64,000 nucleotides of DNA from DASUXY01 sp035301985 (GTDB taxonomy: Bacteria > Bacillota > Bacilli > Bacillales > Amphibacillaceae): contig DATGTE010000040.1 in the NCBI GenBank assembly GCA_035301985.1, positions 1 through 64,000 of the forward strand. Reading direction: 5' to 3'. Shown here piece by piece: positions 26,068 to 35,442 of the stretch. The stretch's first letter is position 1; every line of letters begins with the position of its first letter. The translations under genes were made by a program, and so were the position numbers. The notes below the pieces were generated by a model. That model was given only the letters and a program-made list of their open reading frames with translations, was not told the origin of the DNA and ran no database searches.

Positions 26068-27240
26068 ATGAAACATGTATTGCAAAAAGAACTCGATTTA
26101 ATCAAACAAGAGCTTTGGGAAATGAGCGATTACTTATACGAGAATCCCGAACTCGGAGATGAAGAATATGATTCGATGAAGTTACTCGTTACGTTTTTAA
26201 ATAAACATCAATTTACAACGAAAACAGGAATTGTTAATCGACCGACTGCTTTTAAATCTGTATATAAAAGTAATCAACCAGGTCCTACGATTGCTTTTTT
26301 AGCAGAATATGATGCTTTACCCGGGATTGGACATGGATGTGGCCACAATTTAATCGGTACGATGAGCGTTGGTGCAGCGGTGATTTTAAGTAAGCTTATC
26401 GACCGTATTGGTGGAACAATCATTGTACTTGGAACGCCAGCTGAAGAAACAAACGGCGCAAAGGTTCCGATGACTGAGTCGGGAATATTCGATGAGATCG
26501 ATGTAGCCATGATCGTACATCCGAGTGATGCCTCGTACGAAAGCGGAAAGTCATTAGCGATGGATGCGATTCAATTCGCCTATAAAGGAAAATCCTCGCA
26601 TGCTGCATCAGCACCTGAAGAAGGGATTAACGCCTTGGATAGTGTCTTACAATTATTCAATGGCATTCACGCTTTGCGAGAACATCTTCCGCGTGACGTG
26701 AAGATTCACGGAATTATTTCGGAAGGTGGAAAGGCAGCAAATATTGTCCCTGATTACGCAGTTGCTCAGTTTTATATTCGTGCGAATGAACGAACAGATT
26801 TAAATAAAATTGTCGACAAAGTCACAAGGATTGCTGAGGGAGCAGCACTCATGACTGGGGCAACATTGTCCGTTTCGAACTACGAACTTAGTTATGACAA
26901 TATGATTACGAATGAAACATTATCCAGTGCCTTTACGAAAAATTTACAAACAATTCGTCCCGATCCAATCTATCCAGCTCAACGAGGGTCAGGATCCATT
27001 GATATGGGGAATGTAAGTCACGTCGTTCCAGCGATTCATCCGTATATTAGTTTGAATAAACGAGGCTTAGTGGCGCATACAACAGAATTTGCCGATCAAA
27101 CGATTACTCATGATGGTCACCAAACCTTAATAGATGGAGCGTTGGCCCTTGCACAAACAGGTTATGACATTCTTACCGATACGGAGTTGTTACAAGCGAT
27201 TCGAGAGGAATTTAATCAATTTAACCAAACACAATCATAG
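26068..27240 (+). CDS. M20-family metallo-amidohydrolase
   Basis: A 390-residue M20D-type peptidase or amidohydrolase. The metal-binding pattern includes AEYDALPGIGHGCGHNLIG and a PAEETNGAKVPM stretch with the catalytic Glu pair, followed by the lid domain (about 180-300) with the histidine-containing GKSSHAASAPEEGINALD. It probably hydrolyses an N-acylated amino acid or small peptide. It is the first gene of an apparent four-gene unit, 24 bp before an amino-acid binding lipoprotein, so it may process the imported compound in the cytoplasm. The start follows AGGGGAAATCG. Confidence 0.85.
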   Translation: MKHVLQKELDLIKQELWEMSDYLYENPELGDEEYDSMKLLVTFLNKHQFTTKTGIVNRPTAFKSVYKSNQPGPTIAFLAEYDALPGIGHGCGHNLIGTMSVGAAVILSKLIDRIGGTIIVLGTPAEETNGAKVPMTESGIFDEIDVAMIVHPSDASYESGKSLAMDAIQFAYKGKSSHAASAPEEGINALDSVLQLFNGIHALREHLPRDVKIHGIISEGGKAANIVPDYAVAQFYIRANERTDLNKIVDKVTRIAEGAALMTGATLSVSNYELSYDNMITNETLSSAFTKNLQTIRPDPIYPAQRGSGSIDMGNVSHVVPAIHPYISLNKRGLVAHTTEFADQTITHDGHQTLIDGALALAQTGYDILTDTELLQAIREEFNQFNQTQS

Positions 27241-27264
27241 AAAAACCACGAGGAGAGAAATAAC

Positions 27265-28041
27265 ATGAAAAAGATTTTGTTGAAAGGCTTGATCGCAATG
27301 ATCATCATTAGTTTATTGGTAGCATGTGGAGCAGGGGAAAGTGAGAAAGCTTTATCCAGCGGTGATGGAGAAGGGAAGCAAACTTTAAAGTTAGCAACCT
27401 CTGCTGATTTCCCTCCGTTTGAGTCACGTGATCCAGAGGGGAACTTCGAAGGATTTGATATTGAATTGGCAGAGATGATTGCCGAAGAGTTAGGTTATGA
27501 ACTTGACATTGAAGATATGAGTTTTGACGGCTTGATTGGTTCATTGCAGTCCAATCGGGTAGACATGGTGATGGCTGGTATGAGTGCGACAGAAGAGCGT
27601 AAAGAAAATGTCGACTTTTCGGATGAATATCACCGTTCTGGAGAGATGTTTATTACGAAGTCATCTGAGGAACTTGAAGATCTAGACGATTTAACTGGAA
27701 AAGTAGTCGGTGTACAGCTCGGGACGATTCAAGAAGAAGGAGCAGAGAAGTTAGCCGAACAATATGACTTTGAAGTGAAAAAAGTCGATGATGCGGGATT
27801 GTTAATCCAAGAGTTAAATTCCAACCGAATTGATGTCGGCTATATGGATAAATCCGTTGCTGTTGGCTACATGGACTCGCAAGATCTCATCGGATTTGAC
27901 GACCCGACGAAAAGCTCGCCAGGTATGGGGATTGCCTTTCCAAAAGGAAGTGACCTCGTCGAACCAGTCAATGAGGTTTTACAGAAATTTGAGGAAGACG
28001 GAACAATCGATAAGCTTACTGAAAAATGGATTACAGACTAA
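27265..28041 (+). CDS. artP: Polar amino-acid ABC transporter binding lipoprotein (ArtP-like)
   Basis: A 258-residue family-3 binding protein. Signal with lipobox LVAC, acylated cysteine at 21. The mature domain opens LKLATSADFPPFESRDPEGNFEGFDIELAEMI, has the substrate loop MAGMSATEERKENVDFSDEY and VVGVQLGTIQEEGAEKL, and ends EEDGTIDKLTEKWI. Length and neighbours match B. subtilis ArtP (YqiX, 255), so arginine is the likely substrate, although a dipeptide or N-acyl amino acid would fit the M20 enzyme. The operon order is M20-artP-artQ-artR. Confidence 0.83.
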   Translation: MKKILLKGLIAMIIISLLVACGAGESEKALSSGDGEGKQTLKLATSADFPPFESRDPEGNFEGFDIELAEMIAEELGYELDIEDMSFDGLIGSLQSNRVDMVMAGMSATEERKENVDFSDEYHRSGEMFITKSSEELEDLDDLTGKVVGVQLGTIQEEGAEKLAEQYDFEVKKVDDAGLLIQELNSNRIDVGYMDKSVAVGYMDSQDLIGFDDPTKSSPGMGIAFPKGSDLVEPVNEVLQKFEEDGTIDKLTEKWITD

Positions 28042-28070
28042 CTAGATTGTAACGAGAGAGGTGTGTAAGC

Positions 28071-28730
28071 ATGAATTTGGATTTTGGTCAACTTGTTCCA
28101 TATATTCCATTTATATTAAAAGGAATCGGGGCGACGTTACAGTTTGTAAGCGTGTCGATTCTCGTCGGATTTGTATTAGGAACGTTACTAGCTCTATGTA
28201 AAATTACGCACGTACGACCATTAAAATGGTTGGCAGATGCTTATACCTCAATATTTCGAGGTACACCATTGATTTTACAATTGATGATTATTTATTATGC
28301 GATTCCACAACTATTTGAATATGATATCAGTGCCTTCCTTTCAGCTGTGTTAGCATTTGGATTGAATTCGGCAGCGTATGTTTCGGAAATTATTCGAGCG
28401 GGAATCCTTGCCGTTGATCACGGACAAACTGAAGCCGCTCAGGCGCTTGGTGTCCCGTATCCGGCGATGATGATTCATATTATCTTGCCACAAGCTCTGA
28501 AAAATATTTTGCCCGCATTGATGAACGAATTTATTACATTGACGAAAGAATCAGCAATCGTTTCTGTCGTCGGTTATCTCGATTTAATGCGCCGGGCACA
28601 AATCGTCGGCTCAGATATTTATCGAAACTTTGAACCGTTGTTATTTGCGGGGTTAATCTATTGGGTCATGGTGTACATTCTTACCCAGATTGGAAAAGTT
28701 GTGGAACGGAGGTTGCGTTACAGTGATTAA
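28071..28730 (+). CDS. artQ: Polar amino-acid ABC transporter permease (ArtQ-like)
   Basis: A 219-residue His/Glu/Gln/Arg-type permease, equal in length to B. subtilis ArtQ. Five membrane helices; the EAA loop is AAQALGVPYPAMMIHIILPQALKNILPAL near residue 125, and SIFRGTPLILQLMIIYYAIPQLF precedes it. It forms a homodimeric channel. The start follows GAGAGGTGTG; the end overlaps the ATPase gene by 8 nt (GTGATTAA), indicating translational coupling. Confidence 0.86.
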   Translation: MNLDFGQLVPYIPFILKGIGATLQFVSVSILVGFVLGTLLALCKITHVRPLKWLADAYTSIFRGTPLILQLMIIYYAIPQLFEYDISAFLSAVLAFGLNSAAYVSEIIRAGILAVDHGQTEAAQALGVPYPAMMIHIILPQALKNILPALMNEFITLTKESAIVSVVGYLDLMRRAQIVGSDIYRNFEPLLFAGLIYWVMVYILTQIGKVVERRLRYSD

Positions 28731-29445
28731 AGTGGAAAAACTAACCAAAAAATTTGGTAAACAAACCGTTTTGAAAAATATTTCTACGACTATAAAAGCA
28801 GGTGAAGTTGTTGCAGTGATCGGTCCATCAGGTTCGGGGAAATCCACGTTTTTACGTTGTTTAAATTTACTCGAGCAGCCGACAGCAGGGAAGATTTCAA
28901 TAAATGATCAAGATATCACGACAAAAGGGGTAGACCAATTAGAAATTCGTAAACAGATCGGGATGGTTTTTCAACATTTTCATTTGTTCCCGCACATGCC
29001 CGTGTTAGACAATGTAACGTATGCCCCACAACAAGTGAAAAAATTACCAAAATCCGAAGCCGAGGAAATAGGTCGACGCTTAATTGCTAAAGTTGGTTTA
29101 TCCGATAAATTAGCTGCCTATCCGAACCGTTTGTCAGGTGGTCAAAAACAACGAGTCGCGATTGCTCGAGCATTGGCAATGAATCCGAAAATCATGTTGT
29201 TCGATGAGCCGACATCAGCACTCGATCCAGAAATGGTAAAAGAAGTGTTAGATGTCATGAAAGATTTAGCTGAATCTGGTATGACGATGGTTGTTGTGAC
29301 GCATGAAATGAATTTTGCTCGGGAAGTTGCCGATCGGATTTTGTTTTTAGATGATGGAGCGTTAGTAGAAGAAGGAAAACCAGAACTATTTTTTAAAGCG
29401 CCGAAAACGGAGCGAGCGAAGGAGTTTTTAGAAAAAATATTATAA
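28723..29445 (+). CDS. artR: Polar amino-acid ABC transporter ATPase (ArtR-like)
   Basis: A 240-residue ABC ATPase, equal to ArtR. Walker A GPSGSGKSTFLR, Q-loop in GMVFQHFHLFPHM, signature LSGGQKQRVAIARAL, Walker B IMLFDEPTSALDPE and switch VTHEMNFA are all present. An in-frame ATG at 28690 exists, but GGAGGT ahead of the GTG at 28723 with 9-nt spacing fixes the start, giving MIKVEKLTKKFG. The terminator follows. Confidence 0.88.
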   Translation: MIKVEKLTKKFGKQTVLKNISTTIKAGEVVAVIGPSGSGKSTFLRCLNLLEQPTAGKISINDQDITTKGVDQLEIRKQIGMVFQHFHLFPHMPVLDNVTYAPQQVKKLPKSEAEEIGRRLIAKVGLSDKLAAYPNRLSGGQKQRVAIARALAMNPKIMLFDEPTSALDPEMVKEVLDVMKDLAESGMTMVVVTHEMNFAREVADRILFLDDGALVEEGKPELFFKAPKTERAKEFLEKIL

Positions 29446-29463
29446 ATCATAAGGAAAGCTTTT

Positions 29464-29505
29464 AAACAGCACTCAGGTGAGTCCTACACTTGAGTGCTGT
29501 TATTC
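29464..29505. terminator. Terminator between artR and gpx
   Basis: AACAGCACTCA pairs with TGAGTGCTGTT; it can serve the art operon on the plus strand and, on the minus strand, overlaps the frame-corrected end of gpx. Confidence 0.75.
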
Positions 29506-29518
29506 ATTCAAAGCTTTT

Positions 29519-29980
29519 TCAATATCTTTTGCTATATTTTTTTGGTTTCGTTTGTGGAGCATAACGTCTGATCACTTTTCCCTCTTTGTTTATAAGAAAT
29601 TGAGTGAAATTCCATTTGATTGGCTTCGTTAGTATTCTATTTGTCGCTATCGTTACGTACGCAAACAAAGGGTGGATGCCGTTTCCTTTCACATTCACTT
29701 TACGAAACATCGGAAACGTGATTTTGTAATTTTGTTTACAGAAGGAAGCAGTTTCTTCATTTGTACACAGGTCTTGATTGCCAAACTGATTACATGGAAA
29801 TCCGAGTACTTCAAATCCTTGGTTGTGATCAGTCTCGTAGAAAGGTTGTAAACTTTTAAATTGGGATGTAAAGCCACATTTAGTTGCTGTATTGACGATT
29901 AAAAGTACTTTTCCTCGATAATCTCCGAGTGACTTTTCATCGCCTGAAATCGTTTTTGCAGAAAATTGATCCATACTCAA
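29519..29980 (-). CDS. Glutathione peroxidase-like thiol peroxidase, C-terminal frameshift
   Basis: A cysteine-type Gpx: FSAKTISGDEKSLGDYRGK, catalytic Cys in VNTATKCGFTSQ (about residue 33-35), GFPCNQFGNQD with the catalytic glutamine, and WNFTQFLINKEG with the Trp/Asn pair. It reduces peroxides, in bacteria usually with thioredoxin. The open frame reaches ATG 30031, but the TTG at 29980 (AAAGAGAG at 8-nt spacing) or ATG 29974 fits the family. The frame ends at TKPKKYSKRY, while reading through with one A fewer in the seven-A run (plus 29547-29553) restores KPKNIAKDIEKALNE and a stop at 29500. So the current gene loses about seven conserved residues; slippage, mutation or sequencing error are the options. 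Confidence 0.8.
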   Translation of the reverse strand: MSMDQFSAKTISGDEKSLGDYRGKVLLIVNTATKCGFTSQFKSLQPFYETDHNQGFEVLGFPCNQFGNQDLCTNEETASFCKQNYKITFPMFRKVNVKGNGIHPLFAYVTIATNRILTKPIKWNFTQFLINKEGKVIRRYAPQTKPKKYSKRY

Positions 29981-30168
29981 TGATGAAGCTCTCTTTTTCA
30001 CAGAATACCAATGGCAAGACGAAAATGTCAAAAAATAAATAAGATTAGATTGATTGTGGGAAGCATATCACCTGTTTTCTCTGCAAATCAACGGATGTCA
30101 GTTTCCGCATGATTCTCTCTTACATATACATAAACAAGTTCGTTAATTCATGATGATATTGAGGTGGA

Positions 30169-30840
30169 ATGAAATTGGCTCAACGTGGTAAAAATGCACT
30201 TGTTATTGCAGCCCACCCGGATGATGAGCTATTAGGGTGTGGCGGGACATTAAAAAGATTAATCAATCTTGGTTATCAAGTGATTACAGTTATTGTCGCT
30301 AAAGGACGTAAGGAAGAGGAACAACATATGGAGCAATCGATTTTAGAAGCAAATCAATCTTTAGGAGTAGAGAATGTTATCTTTTTGAAATACCCGAATT
30401 TATTATTAGAATCTTATCCTCTATATGTCCTTAATAAAGAGATTGAGGCGTTATTGGAAACCTACGAACCGACGGTGATTTTCACACACCATTATGGAGA
30501 TGTGAATCGTGATCATCAAATTGTTTTTCAATCGGTATTAACAGCAGCTCGTCCATTGCCTGGAAAAGATCCTATTGAGATTCTCTGTTTTGAAACCGTA
30601 TCTTCAAGTGAATGGAGCGAGCAGACGAATGATAAAACATTTAAACCGAATTATTACGTTAACATTACGGATACGATCGGTGATAAATTAACAGCACTTC
30701 AATCTTATGACGTAGAAATGAGACCCTTTCCACATCCCCGTTCATATGAAGGGATAGAGTATTTAGCTAAATTACGGGGTATGACAGTTGGCGTTGAGTA
30801 TGCAGAAGCATTTGAGATGGTCAGGAGGGTATGGAAGTGA
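30169..30840 (+). CDS. PIG-L family deacetylase (LmbE-like)
   Basis: A 223-residue zinc-dependent N-deacetylase fold. The metal-binding motif AAHPDDELLGCGGTL is at about residues 15-29, and HHYGDVNRDHQ, with its Asp/Asn/Asp/His set, follows near 110-120. Family members deacetylate N-acetylglucosamine in bacillithiol, glycan or lipid precursors; here the glycosyltransferase and epimerase neighbours favour a sugar substrate. ATG 30169 is only one base from GAGGTGG, so TTG 30175 (spacing 8) may be the real start. It begins the glycan cluster and overlaps the next gene. Confidence 0.82.
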   Translation: MKLAQRGKNALVIAAHPDDELLGCGGTLKRLINLGYQVITVIVAKGRKEEEQHMEQSILEANQSLGVENVIFLKYPNLLLESYPLYVLNKEIEALLETYEPTVIFTHHYGDVNRDHQIVFQSVLTAARPLPGKDPIEILCFETVSSSEWSEQTNDKTFKPNYYVNITDTIGDKLTALQSYDVEMRPFPHPRSYEGIEYLAKLRGMTVGVEYAEAFEMVRRVWK

Positions 30841-32162
30841 TCGATGAGTCGAAACTTCCCCTTGCACATATACCGGGTCCATACTTGCTCGGGGCTACAG
30901 ATCAATATTATGTGATGCGGCAAACTTCTGGAGAGACATTCAGGAAAGAGGAAGCCGTTTCTTGTTCTACCAATCACACGAGAAAAAAGATGCGCATTTT
31001 GATAACAACGTTTTGGGATTACCCGGCTGTTGGAGGGTTGCAAAGATATATCGAAATGCTCAAGGTGGGTCTTGAAAGTCGAGGACATCACGTCGACGTT
31101 TTTGCTCCGAATCAGTTTCCGAAATCAACCGTTCGGAAACTGAAAAAGAAAATTGCCGAAGAAATGAAAAACTTTTATCAAGAACGCTATGGATGTTATG
31201 TTAAAAAAATTGTTAAACAAACGACTCGCCTATGTATATATGAAATGATGTTGAGGGGTGTCGATTTAGAGCAATATGATGTTTTTCACGCGCAGGATCG
31301 TTTTACAGCGAACGTGTTAGGAAGACTGAATCAGATGTATCAAAAGCCACTTTTTTTCACCCCCCACGGCTTTATGACACAGCGTCGACTTCAATTCAAT
31401 TTAATTGAACGAGAATCGATTGAATACGCTTACTCGTTAGCCATAGATCAACAAGCCGTTCGCTTTTCGAGTCACATGATTATTTTATGTGATGCTTTTC
31501 GTCCGATAATGGATCGTTTAGGAGCCCAAGATGATAAGATGACGACTGTTTATACGGGTATCGAGTTTGATTGTAAGAATGCTCAAGAATCGACCATCAC
31601 CAAGCCAGACAATAAAAAGATTATTTCATGCATCTCTCGTCTACGTCCACGTAAAGGTCATAACTATTTGTTGGATGCTCTTCGTCGAATGAAACGAAAA
31701 TTAACAAATGTGGAAGTTTGGATTGTCGGCGATGGAGAAATGAGAGAAGAGCTTGAACAACAAGTTCAAACCCTACAACTCGACAACGTTCGTTTTTTAG
31801 GAACTCGTAGCGATATCCCCAATCTATTGCATCACACCGATATCTTCGTCCATCCAACGACAAGCGACACATTACCTCTCGTAATTATGGAGGCGATGTT
31901 TGCCGAAAAGCCAATTATTACAACAAATTGCGGTGGAATCCCAGAAATTATCCATAACAATCACTCCGGAATCATTGTCGAACCAGGTGATGTTCGGTCA
32001 TTAGAAAAAAAGTTGTCCCTTCTTTTAAAAAATCCATTTTTAAGCAAAGAATTGGCGAAAAATGCGAAACAATTTGCTGAGAAACATTTGACTCGTGCAC
32101 ATATGATTAAACACATTGAACGCGTTTATCAATCTTATTCATCGAAAGGAGGCGAAACATGA
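30837..32162 (+). CDS. GT4-family glycosyltransferase with N-terminal extension
   Basis: A 441-residue glycosyltransferase. The catalytic GT-B fold begins at about residue 52 (MRILITTFWDYPAVGGLQRYIEMLK, nucleotide-sugar-site glycine loop). The C-terminal half has ISCISRLRPRKGHNYLLDAL, VWIVGDGEMREELE, and the donor-binding EAMFAEKPIITTNCGGIPEII. Retaining family 4 enzymes transfer a hexose from an NDP-sugar. The first 50 residues, with no recognised domain, are unusual. GTG at 30837 (AGGAGG at 8-nt spacing, 4-nt GTGA overlap with the upstream gene) is preferred over ATG 30831. It resembles CotSA-type coat-associated transferases. Confidence 0.83.
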   Translation: MIDESKLPLAHIPGPYLLGATDQYYVMRQTSGETFRKEEAVSCSTNHTRKKMRILITTFWDYPAVGGLQRYIEMLKVGLESRGHHVDVFAPNQFPKSTVRKLKKKIAEEMKNFYQERYGCYVKKIVKQTTRLCIYEMMLRGVDLEQYDVFHAQDRFTANVLGRLNQMYQKPLFFTPHGFMTQRRLQFNLIERESIEYAYSLAIDQQAVRFSSHMIILCDAFRPIMDRLGAQDDKMTTVYTGIEFDCKNAQESTITKPDNKKIISCISRLRPRKGHNYLLDALRRMKRKLTNVEVWIVGDGEMREELEQQVQTLQLDNVRFLGTRSDIPNLLHHTDIFVHPTTSDTLPLVIMEAMFAEKPIITTNCGGIPEIIHNNHSGIIVEPGDVRSLEKKLSLLLKNPFLSKELAKNAKQFAEKHLTRAHMIKHIERVYQSYSSKGGET

Positions 32163-33337
32163 GACATGATATTTCAGCGGTTGTTCTTGATTTGAGTGCT
32201 ACGGGGGTTGGGATCGTTCGTAGCTTAAAGAAAAAAGGGATTACTGTATATGCTTTTGATAGTAAAGAAAAATATACCATTGGTAAAACCCGCCATGCTA
32301 CTTGTGGGGTATGTCCGCATCCTGTTTCTGAGGAAGTGGAGTTGCGTCAATTTCTTATCGACTTTGGGAAAAAATTGACTGAGAAACCTGTTCTTTATGC
32401 TGGTTCTGATGATTTTGTCCATTTGATGTCGAAATATAGAAATGAATTATGTCGATATTATCGTTTCCTCTTACCTGAACCATCCGTCGTTGAGGCAGTC
32501 TTAGATAAGCGATTAACTTATGATCTAGCGGTCCGACACCATGTTCCATGTCCGAAAGTCATCGTCATTCACGATGAAAAGCAATTGGCTGACATCATTC
32601 AAGAGATTACGTTTCCGTGTATATTAAAACCTGTCTATTCTGCTAACTTTCGTAAACGAATTGGTCCGCGTTTATATAAAAAAGTGATTCAAGTCGAAAA
32701 GGCTTCTCAATTACGTGAAACGTACCGCTTTTATCGACAGTTTGGGGAATTGATGGTTCAAGAACTGATCCCTGGCGATGAGTCGAACATTTATTCAGTC
32801 AAAACGTTCTTTGATGATCAGATGCAGTTAACGGGAATGTATATGAATCAAAAAATTCATCAATTCCCTCCTCATTTCGGCTCTTCTGCCATGGTCTTAA
32901 GTAAAAGAGACGAAGAAGTCATTCAAAAGGCGACATCTTTTCTCACCAAATTACAATTCAAAGGTTTAGCGATTACAGAATTCAAAAGAGATCCTAGAGA
33001 TGGAGAGTTAAAATTTATTGAAATTAATTCCAGAATCGGACTTACACAACGATTATCAACGGCATGCGGTGTTGACTTAGCTTACTTGTACTATTTATCG
33101 TTAACCAATCAACATCCACAGCCTGTAATCGACCAAAAGGAGGGAGTGAAATGGATATATTTCGTACGTGACTTCATATCGTTTCTTGAAAAACGCAGAA
33201 AGAAACAGATGACCACATCACAATGGATCAAAGGGCTCTCAGGAAAAAAAGTAGAGGCGCTTTTTTCTTGGGATGACCCCTTTCCATTTATACGAAGCTT
33301 TATTTCTCACGTACGAAATTTATGGAAAAGACGTTAA
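32159..33337 (+). CDS. ATP-grasp carboxylate-amine/thiol ligase
   Basis: A 392-residue ATP-grasp protein, first annotated in this kind of cluster as carboxylate-amine ligase. A Rossmann-like N-terminus (VLDLSATGVGIVRSLKKKGITVYAFDSK) is followed by the preATP-grasp region (VLYAGSDDFVHLM), the ATP-binding lysine segment ILKPVYSANFRKRIG, and the metal-site EFKRDPRDGELKFIEINSRIG. It would ligate a carboxylate to an amine with ATP. It starts 4 nt before the end of the glycosyltransferase (ATGA overlap, GGAGGCG binding site). The exact substrate is unknown; an amino-acid-decorated glycan is a possibility. Confidence 0.78.
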   Translation: MRHDISAVVLDLSATGVGIVRSLKKKGITVYAFDSKEKYTIGKTRHATCGVCPHPVSEEVELRQFLIDFGKKLTEKPVLYAGSDDFVHLMSKYRNELCRYYRFLLPEPSVVEAVLDKRLTYDLAVRHHVPCPKVIVIHDEKQLADIIQEITFPCILKPVYSANFRKRIGPRLYKKVIQVEKASQLRETYRFYRQFGELMVQELIPGDESNIYSVKTFFDDQMQLTGMYMNQKIHQFPPHFGSSAMVLSKRDEEVIQKATSFLTKLQFKGLAITEFKRDPRDGELKFIEINSRIGLTQRLSTACGVDLAYLYYLSLTNQHPQPVIDQKEGVKWIYFVRDFISFLEKRRKKQMTTSQWIKGLSGKKVEALFSWDDPFPFIRSFISHVRNLWKRR

Positions 33338-33358
33338 TAGGAAGGGAGTGCGTTTATT

Positions 33359-34426
33359 TTGAGTAGTCAACAAGAGATTGTAACCCAGTGGCAACAGAAC
33401 GGTTGGAAGGATATGTTTACCCATGTGCTCGGCCAACATGTTGAGCTTATCGATGACGACATCCAATGTTTGAAAGCCTCTCGCAAACGAACGAGTGTAT
33501 GGAAATTGATGATTACAAACCATATACAATCTCTTCCCGTAGTTCTAAAAATCTATAAAAAGCCGTTAAAAGGAAATCATCAAGTAGAAATAAATATGTA
33601 TGAAAAAGGACATGAGGTGTTACAGGAGTTTATGCCAAAGCTATATGGGGTTGAAATTGTAAATGATGACGAGCTCTGGATGTTCTTTGAATATGTGCGG
33701 CCGTTACGTGGACAAATTAAACTTGTACCCAAGCACTTGGAGAAGATTATTCCGACTGTGGCAAAATTCCATGCGCATACATTTGAGAGCCATTATTTAC
33801 GGTATGAAGATACCTTTAATGCGTGGGTTCCATCCTACTATTCAAACAAAAAGAACCGAGAGAAAACAAAACATATTGAAAAAACGAAAAAACATCTAGA
33901 ACGAGGGATGGAAAACCAACGTGTAAGAAAAGTGTTAGAACCCCATTATGATGTGCTACAGAACGTATTACAAAAAGGACCGATTTTTTTCCCAGAAATC
34001 ATCGAAGCTGGTCAGAGCCTCATTCATGGTGATATGCATATTCACAACATCAGCTGTCATAACGCAACAGAAGCTCAAGACTGGCAAATCCGCTTCGTAG
34101 ACTGGGAGTCTGTAAAATATGCTCCGGTTTGGTTTGATCTCGTCGTATTAGTAGAAATATTACTTGATTTTCGCAGAGACTGGCAAAAAGATGCTGAAGA
34201 GATTCGCAAAAAATGTATCGATGTATACAGTAAGGAAATAGAAAAATATGGGGTTACCTTTTCATCCGATCCACTCAATCTCTTAAAAATGACCTATTTG
34301 CAGCGAACGTTAGAAAAGAAATTGTCTAATCATATCCGCAGAATGTTACGCGGAGAAAAAAGTCCGTTATTAGCGAAGTATTTGCAAAAAATCAATGATT
34401 GGGGAAAGGAACTCGGATTATATTAA
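33359..34426 (+). CDS. APH/choline-kinase-fold phosphotransferase, CotS-like
   Basis: A 355-residue kinase-fold protein. The catalytic loop is SLIHGDMHIHNISC (HGDxxxxN) and the metal loop FVDWESVKYAPVWFDLVVL follows; a nucleotide-binding Lys sits in PVVLKIYKKPLKG. Length is close to the spore coat protein CotS (351 residues). It probably phosphorylates a sugar or hydroxyl substrate, and CotS-like proteins reside in the spore coat; function here is inferred. The TTG start at 33359 follows AAGGGAG after 10 nt. It is the fourth gene of the cluster, 21 nt after the ATP-grasp gene. Confidence 0.72.
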   Translation: MSSQQEIVTQWQQNGWKDMFTHVLGQHVELIDDDIQCLKASRKRTSVWKLMITNHIQSLPVVLKIYKKPLKGNHQVEINMYEKGHEVLQEFMPKLYGVEIVNDDELWMFFEYVRPLRGQIKLVPKHLEKIIPTVAKFHAHTFESHYLRYEDTFNAWVPSYYSNKKNREKTKHIEKTKKHLERGMENQRVRKVLEPHYDVLQNVLQKGPIFFPEIIEAGQSLIHGDMHIHNISCHNATEAQDWQIRFVDWESVKYAPVWFDLVVLVEILLDFRRDWQKDAEEIRKKCIDVYSKEIEKYGVTFSSDPLNLLKMTYLQRTLEKKLSNHIRRMLRGEKSPLLAKYLQKINDWGKELGLY

Positions 34427-34465
34427 TTGTCAAGTCAATAAGTATGCAAAAGGTTGTGAGGCACT

Positions 34466-35380
34466 ATGAAAATATTAGTTACGGGAGGAGCGGGGTTTAT
34501 TGGTACTCATGTTGTTGAAAGTTTACTTCAATTAGGCTATGAAACAATTGTTGTCGATCATTTACAGTCTGGACACAAACAGTTTGTTCCTCCCAAAGCC
34601 CATCTGATTGAAATGAATATCAATTCACTGCAGATGGAGGAGGTTTTTTCCAAGGAAAAGCCGGACATCGTCATCCACTTGGCAGCACAAGTGGATGTCA
34701 ATGAATCCCTACGAGACCCGATCTATGATGCAGAGCAAAACATATTGGGAACGGTTCGCTTATTACATTATAGTCGAAAGTATAATGTACAAAAAATAAT
34801 TTTTTCCTCTTCATGTGCTGTATATGGTGAAACCGCTGATTACAGTATAACGGAATCATTCCCGCTTCAGCCGCTATCTTTTTATGGTTTATCTAAATAC
34901 GCTTCCGAAAAATATATCCAACTCTTCAATCGCCTTTATCAGTTACCTTTTACAATTTTACGATATGCCAATGTATACGGTCCACGACAAAGTACGAAAG
35001 GGGAAGGGGGGGTGATATCCACTTTTTTAAAAAAGATTCTTAATAGAGAAGACGTATGGATCTTTGGTGACGGGAAACAGACACGGGATTTTGTATATGT
35101 GAAAGATGTGGCACAGGCGAATGTTAAGGCTATTCAGAAAGGAAATGGCGAAATATTTAATATCGGTTGCAATATGAAGACAAGTATAAATGAGTTATTA
35201 GAAACGATGCAATCGCTTAGCTCTATACACACTTCCCCTATTTACAAACCCTCAAGGGAAGGCGATATTCTCCATAGTCGCTTAGACAATTCGAAAGCAG
35301 CATCGCTTCTGAACTGGAAACCGTCATATGATCTGTGTACAGGGCTAACTGAATTGTTTCAAGAATATGACATGATTTAA
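34466..35380 (+). CDS. NAD-dependent nucleotide-sugar epimerase/dehydratase
   Basis: A 304-residue SDR-type enzyme of the GalE/YtcB class. The Rossmann loop is VTGGAGFIGTHVVESLL at residues 5-21, the catalytic Tyr-Lys pair lies in FYGLSKYASEKYI, the Ser/Thr is in SSSCAVYGET, and GDGKQTRDFVYVKDVA is the sugar-nucleotide loop. It epimerises or dehydrates UDP- or GDP-sugars, supplying the glycosyltransferase in the cluster. In B. subtilis an analogous epimerase (ytcB) lies beside the cotS/cotSA region. Start behind GTGAGGCACT; 39 bp after the kinase. Confidence 0.83.
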   Translation: MKILVTGGAGFIGTHVVESLLQLGYETIVVDHLQSGHKQFVPPKAHLIEMNINSLQMEEVFSKEKPDIVIHLAAQVDVNESLRDPIYDAEQNILGTVRLLHYSRKYNVQKIIFSSSCAVYGETADYSITESFPLQPLSFYGLSKYASEKYIQLFNRLYQLPFTILRYANVYGPRQSTKGEGGVISTFLKKILNREDVWIFGDGKQTRDFVYVKDVAQANVKAIQKGNGEIFNIGCNMKTSINELLETMQSLSSIHTSPIYKPSREGDILHSRLDNSKAASLLNWKPSYDLCTGLTELFQEYDMI

Positions 35381-35442
35381 CCTTATTCTACAAAACATGC
35401 TACCGATCCCAGTATGAATAAATAAAGAAAGGAGTGTGTATA

